Virus record (IMG/VR): IMGVR_UViG_3300034106_001695 | Coordinates: 1 to 38,204 of that record | DNA length: 38,204 nucleotides | Reading direction: 5' to 3' (one strand) | Source of the DNA: a virus | Shown: piece by piece, positions 22,633-30,515 of the stretch | Numbering within the stretch: the first letter of the stretch is position 1 | How the letters are laid out: each line of letters begins with the position of its first letter | Position numbers and translations under genes: made by a program | The notes under the pieces: generated by a model | Database searches by the model: none | Told to the model about the DNA's origin: nothing | What the model saw: the letters and a program-made list of their open reading frames with translations, nothing else

Positions 22633-23314
22633 CGGCACAATTGCGCACGTTGCTAAACGAGCTTTTGAGCCCTTCGGAGTTACGCTCACTGAAGAAGATT
22701 TCAAGGACAAGAAGGCGCAAGATGTATTGCGCATGGCATCCGAGCGAGCTCGAGAGGCTTATGAGAAGCAGCAAGAAGAATGGCAACAGCGAGCCGATAA
22801 GTCAGGCAGCGAAGAGCTGGTGAAGGAATGGGAGAAGAAATACAAATCCCTCGAGAAGAAAGTGACGGACATCGACTCAGCCCGGCAAGATGCCATCAAT
22901 CAGTTCGACCAGTTCAAGCTAAAGATGGCAGAGGAACAAAAGCAGAGCAAGATAAACCACACCTTCGAGAAGGAGCTCTCAGCAATCAAGCTCGACCCAT
23001 CGGTGAATGAGTTTACCATCAAAGGCTTTAAGGCTACCATCGGGGAAAAGTACGCAATAGACCTGGAAGAGGATGGTAATGTATTCGTGAAGGATAAGAA
23101 CAGCGGCGAACGATTGAAGAGCAAAGAGAAAGCAGGCTCATTCCTGAACCTCTCCGATGTGCTGCTTGCTGAAGCTACGGCGGCGGGCATCATCATGAAG
23201 AACCCATCAGCCGGGCAGCGTGTGCCGAGACCGGGGCAGGCTATCATCCCTCCGATTGAGGCACAATCCGACAAGCGTATCAAAGGTGTCAACCCTCGAT
23301 TCTTCACGAAATGA
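22490..23314 (+). CDS. Capsid scaffolding protein
   Basis: A 274-residue, highly charged protein with a long coiled coil (about residues 85-160, E-K-K-Y-K-S-L-E-K-K-V, Q-F-D-Q-F-K-L-K-M-A-E-E-Q-K-Q) followed by a smaller folded end. Placed between the gpF-like head protein and the capsid gene, this is the pattern of scaffolding proteins that guide prohead assembly and then leave. A protease motif was looked for and not seen. Start chosen because ATG 22490 gives the expected length. Confidence 0.72.
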   Translation: MPIKPEEALEIVNFLNLNEAENLEEAKEKFQENWVNSKELSEKLGKINGTIAHVAKRAFEPFGVTLTEEDFKDKKAQDVLRMASERAREAYEKQQEEWQQRADKSGSEELVKEWEKKYKSLEKKVTDIDSARQDAINQFDQFKLKMAEEQKQSKINHTFEKELSAIKLDPSVNEFTIKGFKATIGEKYAIDLEEDGNVFVKDKNSGERLKSKEKAGSFLNLSDVLLAEATAAGIIMKNPSAGQRVPRPGQAIIPPIEAQSDKRIKGVNPRFFTK

Positions 23315-23466
23315 CAATCAAGCAAGCCTATAAAATATTGGTGCATCACGCAGATTGGCGGCAAGGCAAACACAGCGAAATGGTTAGCCCTGCCGACCTG
23401 ACCAAAGCACTTGAGATTGTGCTTACATATCTCGAAAACAAACTAACACAGAGCGCTCATGCCTGA
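23311..23466 (+). CDS. Conserved small phage protein, 51 aa
   Basis: ATG 23311 (ATGA overlap with the scaffold stop), TGA 23464-23466. It begins M-T-I-K-Q-A-Y-K-I-L and contains H-x-x-W-R-x-G and S-P-x-D-L-x-K-A-L-E-I-V-L-T-Y-L. I recognise this as a short, helical family that recurs in tailed phages; its function is not known. It overlaps the next gene by 8 nt. Confidence 0.7.
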   Translation: MTIKQAYKILVHHADWRQGKHSEMVSPADLTKALEIVLTYLENKLTQSAHA

Positions 23467-23731
23467 ATATGAAGGTTACAATGTCACGGCATCCGATCGA
23501 GCTGGCAAAAAGTATAAAGCGGTAGACGATGACGGCAATGAGATTCACTTTGGCGCTGAAGGGTATCGGATTAACCCCGGCACGGATGCAGGCAACTCTT
23601 ACTGCGCTCGTAGTAATGGCATCCCTTCTCCGAAAGGCTCGGCGAATTGGTGGGCTCGTCAGCTTTGGAGCTGCGAGGGGCGAAGGTCGGTAAGCGATAA
23701 ACCTTTTTTTGGTAGAATCGAATTGCCTTAG
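23459..23731 (+). CDS. Conserved phage protein (KKYxx...IHFG...NWWAR family), 90 aa
   Basis: Pattern D-R-A-G-K-K-Y-K-A-V, N-E-I-H-F-G-A-E-G-Y, S-Y-C-A-R-S-N-G-I and S-A-N-W-W-A-R-Q-L-W-S-C, a recognised small family of phage proteins (also in crAss-like and Cellulophaga phages) of unknown function, often near the capsid gene. Starts in overlap with the previous gene. It is the last gene before the terminator at 23784. The C-terminal tail after W-S-C is not conserved in my memory of the family. Confidence 0.7.
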   Translation: MPEYEGYNVTASDRAGKKYKAVDDDGNEIHFGAEGYRINPGTDAGNSYCARSNGIPSPKGSANWWARQLWSCEGRRSVSDKPFFGRIELP

Positions 23732-23783
23732 TATATTGCAGCTCGTTCTTTATTCTCTCATACAATTGTTTAGGCACAATTTG

Positions 23784-23813
23784 AAAAGGCTTGCAGAAAT
23801 GCAGGCTTTTTTT
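23784..23813 (+). terminator. Rho-independent terminator before the capsid gene
   Basis: AAAAGGCTTGCA (23784-23795), loop GAAA, TGCAGGCTTTTTTT (23800-23813). About 12 pairs with two G-T wobbles and seven T residues. It ends the transcript of the portal-scaffold block. The T-run flows straight into the -7 box of the next promoter. Confidence 0.88.
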
Positions 23814-23816
23814 ATT

Positions 23817-23824
23817 TATCTTTG
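23817..23824 (+). promoter_or_regulatory. Bacteroidota-type promoter of the major capsid gene
   Basis: TATCTTTG, a perfect -7 box. The -33 element is weak (CTTG near 23790-23793) and lies within the terminator hairpin, so the promoter and terminator share DNA. Confidence 0.75.
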
Positions 23825-23919
23825 TAGCATCTATGATGTAGTGAGCCGCAACTTATCGCGGCAAAGTAGGCGCACCTGTCGGCCTTTGCAACTGGCAGAA
23901 ACTCCAAACTACATTAATC
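23825..23919 (+). promoter_or_regulatory. Structured leader of the major capsid mRNA
   Basis: A 95-nt leader. CTATGATGTAGTG (23831-23843) is the reverse complement of the first bases of the tail tube leader. A hairpin GCCGC (23845-23849)/GCGGC (23858-23862) competes with a second pairing, GCAAAG (23861-23866) with CTTTGC (23884-23889). Such structures may stabilise the mRNA or regulate its translation. Confidence 0.6.
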
Positions 23920-24966
23920 ATGTCTATATCTCGCATTCTATCGGAGTGTCCTAATGTGCAAATGTCACTTAGCGAACTCTTCATCGAAGTTGGACAGCGT
24001 GAGCAATTGCCTTTCTTAGAGTTCTTGCTTTCGCCTGAAAACGCAAAACTAATCCGCACTGAGGTTGCACCCGGCGGAGGTAAATTAAAAACAGTACAAG
24101 CTCGTTGGATTCAGCGTTTACCTGAGACCGAAGTTGAGACAGATGGTGACATCTTAGCTTGTACCTCAACGAACACTTACGGAGACAGCACAACCACGTA
24201 CACCTTGGATGTGACTGACACGTACCAAGCATCTCAGCTGATCAATGCTGCTGACATCGCTCGCCATTGCCAGGAGAACTCTCGCTATGTGCTTGAGTCG
24301 GTAATGCGTTTGATGGATGTACTTGATCGCAAGGTGGCTTCTGCTGCCGCTGTTCAGGCTGTTGCTGATATCGGAACGTGGGGCACTGAGGTGTCAGGGT
24401 ACTACACTGTAAGTGGTGACTGCTTGCGCATTGCAACACGCCAAACAGGTGGGCAAGCATTGAACGAGTTCGCCCTTGCTGACATCCTTCAAGCAACTCG
24501 CATGGCTAACTATCCAGGTGCGCCTGTGGTATTTGGCGGTGCTGAGATGCAGCGTTATGCTAACGCGGTGCAGGCTGGTTGCTGCACTCAGTTCGGCATC
24601 GACCTTCTTGCAATCTCTCAGCAGAACGGATTCGGCTTCGCTTACGATTCTCGCGTTGCAGCGGCTCAAGGTTCGCAGCTTAAGAACTTGGTAACTACAG
24701 CCGGAGCAATCCAGTGGTTGTCATTCAACTTGGCTGATTGGAATCAGGGCATTACGCCTGTGGCTGGTTCAAACTACTCTAAGACCTTGGTGTTCACACC
24801 GGCTGGAGTTCCTGTTGACCTTACTATGAAGGATGATTGCGGTAATTTGTCGATTGTGTTGACTACAACTGGTAAGATTGTAACTCTTCCGACTGACATC
24901 TACGAGTCTTCTGACAAGTATGCTGGCGTTAACTACGTGAACTGCGTTGAAATCGCAAACCCGTAA
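23920..24966 (+). CDS. Major capsid protein
   Basis: A 348-residue protein flanked by its own terminators and promoter, after scaffold and before connector genes, as expected for the capsid. Seen: L-S-E-L-F-I-E-V-G-Q-R-E-Q-L-P-F-L-E-F at the N-terminal arm, a T-rich beta region near 80-100 (E-loop-like, D-S-T-T-T-Y-T-L-D-V-T-D), long helix with R-H-C-Q-E-N-S-R-Y-V-L-E-S-V-M-R-L-M-D-V-L-D-R, and a beta-rich end. This is consistent with the HK97 fold. Codon use differs slightly from neighbours (more CTT, GCT), as for highly expressed genes. Confidence 0.85.
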   Translation: MSISRILSECPNVQMSLSELFIEVGQREQLPFLEFLLSPENAKLIRTEVAPGGGKLKTVQARWIQRLPETEVETDGDILACTSTNTYGDSTTTYTLDVTDTYQASQLINAADIARHCQENSRYVLESVMRLMDVLDRKVASAAAVQAVADIGTWGTEVSGYYTVSGDCLRIATRQTGGQALNEFALADILQATRMANYPGAPVVFGGAEMQRYANAVQAGCCTQFGIDLLAISQQNGFGFAYDSRVAAAQGSQLKNLVTTAGAIQWLSFNLADWNQGITPVAGSNYSKTLVFTPAGVPVDLTMKDDCGNLSIVLTTTGKIVTLPTDIYESSDKYAGVNYVNCVEIANP

Positions 24967-25044
24967 TCGGGTTAATGAGCCTGCTATCCCAAGCGGATGA
25001 GGACTTGTTAACCCAAAGCGGATTAGATAATCTAACCACGCAAT

Positions 25045-25074
25045 AAAGGGAGGGCTTCGTGCCCTCCTTTTTTT
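25045..25074 (+). terminator. Rho-independent terminator after the capsid gene
   Basis: AAAGGGAGGGC (25045-25055), loop TTCGT, GCCCTCCTTTTTTT (25061-25074). Eight GC-rich pairs, extended by A-T pairs, and a T-run. It keeps capsid transcripts separate from those downstream. Confidence 0.9.
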
Positions 25075-25077
25075 ATT

Positions 25078-25085
25078 TATCTTTG
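25078..25085 (+). promoter_or_regulatory. Bacteroidota-type promoter after the capsid terminator
   Basis: TATCTTTG directly behind the terminator T-run. The 21 bases 25067-25087 are identical to 23806-23826, so the same terminator-promoter joint occurs on both sides of the capsid gene. The next ATG is at 25100. Confidence 0.75.
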
Positions 25086-25099
25086 TAAAAACTAAAGAG

Positions 25100-26137
25100 A
25101 TGTGCATTGAATCACTACTCGGATTAAGAGACTGCGAATCACCAGAGCCATCGACTGGGCTCTACATCGATGACCTCGGCATCAACCAAACCTTTCTCGG
25201 GCAACTAATCACAGACCAATACCGCAACGGCGTTGAGCTGTTTGAAGATAAACGAGCATTCGCATGGCGCAAACTTTCATCGGATGTGCTGACTAAGCTC
25301 AGCCCAATGATGAAGAGCGACACGATAATCGAGAGCAAGCGCGTTGGACAAGTTGTGTCGAATTATGCCAATGTGCAGACTGCTCTTGGTGCTGGCAACT
25401 ATGGCGGCATTAGGTTGAAGATTGACCCGAACACGGTTAGCTATCTGAACTTTTACCTTGCCGACATTAACCTTGCAATCGACTCGGCTAATGTGAACGT
25501 GCCGGTGCTTATCTTCGACATGACCACAGGCAAGTTGATTGAAACAATCACCTATGCTGAGGGCGCGCTCGATCAGTTCATCGGCAAGACATTCACCTCA
25601 GCGAAGCGTAAGATGGACATCGCCATCGTCTATGAGTCGGATATAAACACGGTAAAGTTCACGCCAAAGAGAGGCACTTGCACAAGCTGTGGGGGTGGCA
25701 TTAAGGAATCGCATATCTGCCCATTCGTGGATGCGATAGGCATCGAGCTTACAACGGATGGCACGAACGTGCTGACAAGCAAATCGAGTAAGTACACCAC
25801 AGGCATGAGCCTCACGTATAATGTGAACTGCGACCGCCAAGGATGGCTTTGCTCGGTAGGTGGCACGATGGCATTAGCGTTAGCCTATGCCACAGCGGTT
25901 GAGATTTACAACTATGCCCTTACGATTAGCCCGAATCAGCGAGTGAATACAACGGTAATTGTGAATAGGGGGCAGAACAAGGCCGAGCTCATGGATGGAA
26001 TCATGGCAGCTCGCGACATCGCAGCAACAAGGTACAGCGAAGACCTTGGCGCTACGTTGCAGAACATGCGCTTGCCTGACGATACGCATTGCTGGGATTG
26101 CAGAAAGAACATGAAGTACGTTACAGCCCTGCCATAA
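25100..26137 (+). CDS. Putative head/connector protein, 345 aa
   Basis: A conserved-looking 345-residue protein after the capsid, in the position of head completion or connector proteins. Cys pairs C-T-S-C-G-G-G (about residue 193) and C-W-D-C (about 335) could bind metal. The N-terminal helix L-I-T-D-Q-Y and later beta-rich segments (I-R-L-K-I-D-P, L-N-F-Y-L-A-D) do not place it in a family I can name with certainty. It has its own promoter and is coupled to the next gene (2-nt gap). Confidence 0.6.
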   Translation: MCIESLLGLRDCESPEPSTGLYIDDLGINQTFLGQLITDQYRNGVELFEDKRAFAWRKLSSDVLTKLSPMMKSDTIIESKRVGQVVSNYANVQTALGAGNYGGIRLKIDPNTVSYLNFYLADINLAIDSANVNVPVLIFDMTTGKLIETITYAEGALDQFIGKTFTSAKRKMDIAIVYESDINTVKFTPKRGTCTSCGGGIKESHICPFVDAIGIELTTDGTNVLTSKSSKYTTGMSLTYNVNCDRQGWLCSVGGTMALALAYATAVEIYNYALTISPNQRVNTTVIVNRGQNKAELMDGIMAARDIAATRYSEDLGATLQNMRLPDDTHCWDCRKNMKYVTALP

Positions 26138-26138
26138 C

Positions 26139-26714
26139 ATGCCGACACCTGCCGAAATTCAAAAGAACTTAGACTCGTTGTATGAGGGATGGACATCCAA
26201 GTTCACTGCCTTATACGGCCCTGTTCGTGAATTGAAGCGCATCATGTTTAAGCGGATATTCGGCACTGGCTCGACCGGAGGCACGAACACGGCGGGCGAT
26301 AAATTGCCATCGGTACCATACAAAACAACTCCGATATATGTTAGCCCTCGAACTTTGGCAAGTGCGCCGAGTAGGTTCAAGGTTGGCAAACTTGGTGAGC
26401 CGATTAAATCGCTTTACTTTCCAGACGGCTACGCACAATTGAAACAAGAAACATCACGCAAGTTACCGCTCGAATTAACTGGCAGGCTGAAGGGTGGATT
26501 CTTATCGCAAGAAGTAATTACGGAAGGATTAACAGCGGGCATCGGATTGCCCGATTCTGAAAAGGAGAAAGCGCAAGGGCTTCAGTTTGGCAATGGTAAG
26601 AGATTCAAAGGCTACGGCCCTATTTTCCAACCTACAGCGGAAGAGCAAGCCGAGATGCTTGAAGACCATGCAGCCGAGCTTGTGCAACAAATCATTAACG
26701 CAATGAATAAATGA
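26139..26714 (+). CDS. Head-tail connector/minor tail protein (Mu gpG/HK97 gp10-like)
   Basis: A 191-residue protein. P-S-V-P-Y-K-T-T-P-I-Y-V-S and L-E-L-T-G-R-L-K-G-G-F, followed by E-K-E-K-A-Q-G-L-Q-F-G-N-G-K-R-F-K-G-Y-G and I-F-Q-P-T-A-E-E, resemble the phage virion morphogenesis/HK97 gp10 family that joins the head neck and tail. A long C-terminal helix ends in I-I-N-A-M-N-K. It overlaps the next gene by 4 nt (ATGA). Confidence 0.65.
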   Translation: MPTPAEIQKNLDSLYEGWTSKFTALYGPVRELKRIMFKRIFGTGSTGGTNTAGDKLPSVPYKTTPIYVSPRTLASAPSRFKVGKLGEPIKSLYFPDGYAQLKQETSRKLPLELTGRLKGGFLSQEVITEGLTAGIGLPDSEKEKAQGLQFGNGKRFKGYGPIFQPTAEEQAEMLEDHAAELVQQIINAMNK

Positions 26715-29011
26715 ATATACTTTCTACCATTCTCGACAGGCTAAACCAGCGCATTGAGGTCGGCAATATCTTCGATAAGATTTACGGCCTTAGCGAGCTT
26801 GTAGGCGAGGGCAATGATAAGGCGTGGGCGTTCTACATCGGCAATGGCCAAGCGATTCCTGTAACCGATTACGATGCTAAACAGGGCACGCTCTTTTGGG
26901 CCAAGCGTGGCAAGATTAACGTGACCAAAAACGATTCGCTCAAGCTAGCAGGCTGCCGCTCAATCTATGAGACACGCTTCAGCATGACAGCATACGCAAT
27001 GGTGCGCAAGTCGCATCTACCTTGCGACTCAGCCGATGCACAGGATTGGGTAGCATCAAGGGTGCTGCGACTAATTAGCGGCACTGACCCGCAATTCAAA
27101 ACGGCTATCGGGGCGATTGCTTATGAGGTAGTGCCAAGCGGGTACGCGAATGAGATTAAGTATTTGCCAGTTAACTATGAGTGGGCAGCGGTTGCAATTG
27201 ATGTGGATGTGAATGTCAGCACCTCATCCGAGGACGGCTGCTATGATACTTGCGCAACCGGAGACATTCCTCTGCCCGATTTCGAGCCATGCGAGCCTTG
27301 CCTTACCGAGGTTGCTGTGGATGGGGTAACAATCACAGGCAACGGCACACCATCGGATCCTTTGGTTGCAATTGGTGGCGGTGGTGGAACACCATTGCGC
27401 ACTCAGGATGAAGGCACCAACGTAAGCACCAACACAACCACGCTGAACTTTACCGGCGCTGGCGTGACGGCTTCGCTTACTTCGCCTGGAGTGGTTGAGG
27501 TGAATGTGCCAGGCGGTGGCGGTGGCGGTGTAACATCCGTAACAGGCACAGCCCCGATTGCCTCAAGCGGTGGGGCAACTCCCGATATCAGCATTACGCA
27601 AGCATCGAGCGGCTCGGATGGGTATCTCAGCTCGGCTGATTGGAATACGTTTGATGGCAAGTTCGATGTGCCAACAGGAACAAGCTCGGACTATCTCGAT
27701 GGAACTGGAACGCCTACGCCGTTTCCAACGCTTACAAATGGAACGGTCACATCGGTAGCGGCAACAGTACCTAACCCGACAAACCCAGCATTCAGCGTTG
27801 CAGTACCGAACCCAAACACAACGCCAAGCATTGACATAACTGCTAACGGAGTTGTGAGCCAGTACGTGCGTGGCGATGGCTCACTCGCTAACTTCCCTTT
27901 AGGCGGTGGCGGTGGCGCATCGGTTAACTATTACCTCAACGGCTCGATAAGTCAAGGCACGATTGGAGGTAATGCCTACTTCCAAATGAGCCGCGTGCCA
28001 GTGCTTGGACCGGGCACTAACTTCACACGCACAAACGCGCAGGGCAATGGCTACATCGCGCAATTCATAACGGATGCAGGTGACCCAAATCTCTTGGCAA
28101 TCCCTTCAGGAAATTGGACATTTGAAACCTACTTCAATGCTTCGAGTGGCGGTGGCAATCCGAGCTTTTACATCGAGCTTTACAAGTACGATGGCGCAAC
28201 CTTTACGCTTATCTCATCAGGGTCAACAAACCCAGAAGCGATTACAGGCGGCACGGTAGTCGATTTGTATATTAGTGCCCTTGCAGTACCTTCGACAGTA
28301 TTGGCTGCAACTGATAGGCTCGCAGTACGCATTTTCGTAACTACATCGGGGCGTAACATTACGCTGCATACTGAGGATAATAACCTCTGCCAAGTAATTA
28401 CAACCTTCACAACTGGGCTTAACGCATTAAATGGCTTGACCGCGCAAGTGCAAAACTTTGCAACTGGTACAAGTGGCACGGACTTCGGCATCAGCTCGGC
28501 AAGCAGCACGCACACATTTAACCTACCAACTGCAAGCGCAAGCAACAGAGGCGCATTAAGCAGCGGTGATTGGACTACATTCAACGGCAAGTTTAACACC
28601 CCAAGCGGCACTACCTCGCAGTATGTGCGCGGCGATGGCTCGCTTGCTTCATTGCCTTTTGAGTTGGTAGTTGCTGCATCGGATGAAACAACGGCACTAA
28701 CGGCAGGCACGGCGAAGATTACATTCAGGATGCCGCGAGCTGTTACCCTTACAGCCGTTCGCGCATCGCTTACCACAGCGCAAGCAAGCGGCAATATATT
28801 CACCGTTGATATTAACGAGGGTGGCACGTCAATACTAAGCACTAAGCTAACCATTGATAATACCGAAAAGACAAGCACCACGGCTGCGACACCTCCAGTA
28901 ATAAGTGATACCGCTTTGGCTGATGATGCAGAAATGACAATCGACATCGACCAAATCGGCAACGGAACGGCAACAGGATTGAAGGTTGCATTAATAGGTA
29001 CTTACGCATGA
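26711..29011 (+). CDS. Tail-fibre protein fused to an N-terminal connector-like domain
   Basis: A 766-residue protein in two parts. Residues 1-195 are a compact alpha/beta domain (F-Y-I-G-N-G-Q-A-I-P-V-T-D-Y, R-F-S-M-T-A-Y-A-M-V-R-K-S, L-P-V-N-Y-E-W-A-A-V-A-I-D-V) that resembles separate tail-completion proteins following the gp10-like gene. After a C-rich joint come Gly-rich linkers and fibre modules: two S-x-D-W-x-T-F-x-G-K-F repeats and S-Q-Y-V-R-G-D-G-S-L-A twice, a beta sandwich (Y-Y-L-N-G-S-I-S-Q-G-T) and a C-terminal module with S-D-E-T-T-A-L-T-A-G-T-A-K-I-T-F. The fibre part would bind the host surface. Confidence 0.72.
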   Translation: MNILSTILDRLNQRIEVGNIFDKIYGLSELVGEGNDKAWAFYIGNGQAIPVTDYDAKQGTLFWAKRGKINVTKNDSLKLAGCRSIYETRFSMTAYAMVRKSHLPCDSADAQDWVASRVLRLISGTDPQFKTAIGAIAYEVVPSGYANEIKYLPVNYEWAAVAIDVDVNVSTSSEDGCYDTCATGDIPLPDFEPCEPCLTEVAVDGVTITGNGTPSDPLVAIGGGGGTPLRTQDEGTNVSTNTTTLNFTGAGVTASLTSPGVVEVNVPGGGGGGVTSVTGTAPIASSGGATPDISITQASSGSDGYLSSADWNTFDGKFDVPTGTSSDYLDGTGTPTPFPTLTNGTVTSVAATVPNPTNPAFSVAVPNPNTTPSIDITANGVVSQYVRGDGSLANFPLGGGGGASVNYYLNGSISQGTIGGNAYFQMSRVPVLGPGTNFTRTNAQGNGYIAQFITDAGDPNLLAIPSGNWTFETYFNASSGGGNPSFYIELYKYDGATFTLISSGSTNPEAITGGTVVDLYISALAVPSTVLAATDRLAVRIFVTTSGRNITLHTEDNNLCQVITTFTTGLNALNGLTAQVQNFATGTSGTDFGISSASSTHTFNLPTASASNRGALSSGDWTTFNGKFNTPSGTTSQYVRGDGSLASLPFELVVAASDETTALTAGTAKITFRMPRAVTLTAVRASLTTAQASGNIFTVDINEGGTSILSTKLTIDNTEKTSTTAATPPVISDTALADDAEMTIDIDQIGNGTATGLKVALIGTYA

Positions 29012-29799
29012 GCTTCATTGTTAATCCTTATGTTTATGGTTCGCCATTGTGCGCGGATGCTGATGGCAATGCTTTTTTAATTGCAACAGGCATAACAAAC
29101 CCGACAATCGCATCGGCTATTTGTACTCTGGTTACATCAATGAAAGCTGATGGAACTTGGGCAAAGATGAGTGCGATTTATCCTTTTGTTGGTGGCACTG
29201 CTACGACGCATAAATTCAATCTAAAAAACCCTGCTGATACTAACGCAGCATTTAGGCTTAGCTTTATTGGAGGTATTACCCATAGTTCGAACGGAATTAC
29301 TGGTAATGCAGTAAATGGATATTGTGATACTTTTATAGCAAATACAGCCGTTGCAGTAAACTCAAATCATATAGCAACTTATTCACGCAGTTCGTTTAAT
29401 GAAAACTCGGTGGACATTGGCACGTATGGTCAAAACCCACCAGACACTTGGGGTATTCATCATAGCGCAAGGGGTTTTGGGATAGGTATGTTTTTTAGAA
29501 ATCAAAATGGATCCTTTGCTAATGCGTCAAATGCAGATGGTAGAGGCTTATACATTAGCACAAGAACTGCATCAAATTTTGCAGCGATGTATAAAAACGG
29601 AACTCAAACTTGTAGTTTAGCTGCAAGCCCCGTTGCAATGTTAAATGAGAATTTTCAGATTTTAGCCATTAATAACGCATTCCACAGCTCAAGAAATTTA
29701 GCATTTGCATCAATAGGCGATGGATTGACAAATACAGATGCATCCAATTTATACAGCACAATTCAAACCTTTCAAACCACATTAGGACGGCAAGTATGA
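29008..29799 (+). CDS. Tail fibre/receptor-binding protein, 263 aa
   Basis: A protein of a family widespread in Bacteroidota and freshwater phages: D-A-D-G-N-A-F-L-I-A-T-G-I-T-N-P near the start, I-Y-P-F-V-G-G-T-A-T-T-H-K-F-N-L-K, and the C-terminal S-I-G-D-G-L-T...F-Q-T-T-L-G-R. It is often found downstream of long fibres and thought to bind receptors. DNA from about 29200 is clearly AT-rich compared with flanks, suggesting a recently swapped host-range gene. It overlaps the previous stop (ATGA). Confidence 0.7.
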   Translation: MSFIVNPYVYGSPLCADADGNAFLIATGITNPTIASAICTLVTSMKADGTWAKMSAIYPFVGGTATTHKFNLKNPADTNAAFRLSFIGGITHSSNGITGNAVNGYCDTFIANTAVAVNSNHIATYSRSSFNENSVDIGTYGQNPPDTWGIHHSARGFGIGMFFRNQNGSFANASNADGRGLYISTRTASNFAAMYKNGTQTCSLAASPVAMLNENFQILAINNAFHSSRNLAFASIGDGLTNTDASNLYSTIQTFQTTLGRQV

Positions 29800-30002
29800 T
29801 TGAAGTATTCCAACTCACACCCGAACAAGCTGAGCAATTGCGCGGCGTTCAATATGTAGCTGATATGACATTCAACCCTATACAAGATGCGAATGGCAAT
29901 TGGATAATAAGCAGCGAAGAGGTAAGCAGCAGCACCATCGACTGGGTGAAGCAATTGCCAGCGATTGAATATATTCCAAAAGAATCACTACCTTTGTTCT
30001 AA
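29796..30002 (+). CDS. Small fibre-associated protein, 68 aa
   Basis: Overlaps the previous stop (ATGA). N-P-I-Q-D-A-N-G-N-W-I-I-S-S-E-E-V and W-V-K-Q-L-P-A-I-E-Y-I-P form a pattern I recognise from small genes just behind tail fibres in this phage group. It may be a fibre chaperone or tip; that is an inference from position. Confidence 0.6.
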   Translation: MIEVFQLTPEQAEQLRGVQYVADMTFNPIQDANGNWIISSEEVSSSTIDWVKQLPAIEYIPKESLPLF

Positions 30003-30017
30003 GCAAAAACAACAATT

Positions 30018-30512
30018 ATGGCAGGCGTAAAAGTAACCGACCTTACAACCTTAGCAACGGCAGCAAACGATGACATCATGTATATCGTTGATACAAGCAG
30101 CAACACATCGAAGCAAATCGAGGTGCAAGACATCTACTCAGGGATGCCGCAGTTTGCCAGTGGCGAGTTTACGCCTGTAATCTCTGATGAATCGGGATTA
30201 ACCATATCAGTATTGAAAGGCATTTACAGCCGTGTTAATGATGTTGTAACAATGTCGCTTTACTTAAGTGTTACATTTGATGTAACAGGTGGAGGAGGTT
30301 CATTTCAGGTAGCATTGCCTGTTGCAAGCACTTTTGCAACCCCACGAGATTGTTACGGTAATATAACAGTGATTACCAATGATATTTCTGATATGACAAA
30401 TTGCAGTATTGCTGCTGACACTGCGACTGATAAATGCTTTATAACTATGCAAGCAAATACTGGGATTGACGGTTTCACATTTGTTGCCATAAGTCAATAC
30501 TTAGTGCTTTAA
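30018..30512 (+). CDS. Short tail fibre-like protein, 164 aa
   Basis: Begins M-A-G-V-K-V-T-D-L-T-T-L-A-T-A-A-N-D-D-I-M-Y-I-V-D-T-S, an N-terminal module of short phage fibres that attach to other virion parts. The rest is a beta-rich domain with G-G-G-G-S-F-Q-V-A-L-P-V near residue 95. It lies between the fibres and the endolysin. The second half is AT-rich like the preceding fibre gene. Starts 15 nt after the previous stop with an A-rich leader. Confidence 0.62.
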   Translation: MAGVKVTDLTTLATAANDDIMYIVDTSSNTSKQIEVQDIYSGMPQFASGEFTPVISDESGLTISVLKGIYSRVNDVVTMSLYLSVTFDVTGGGGSFQVALPVASTFATPRDCYGNITVITNDISDMTNCSIAADTATDKCFITMQANTGIDGFTFVAISQYLVL

Positions 30513-30515
30513 CAA

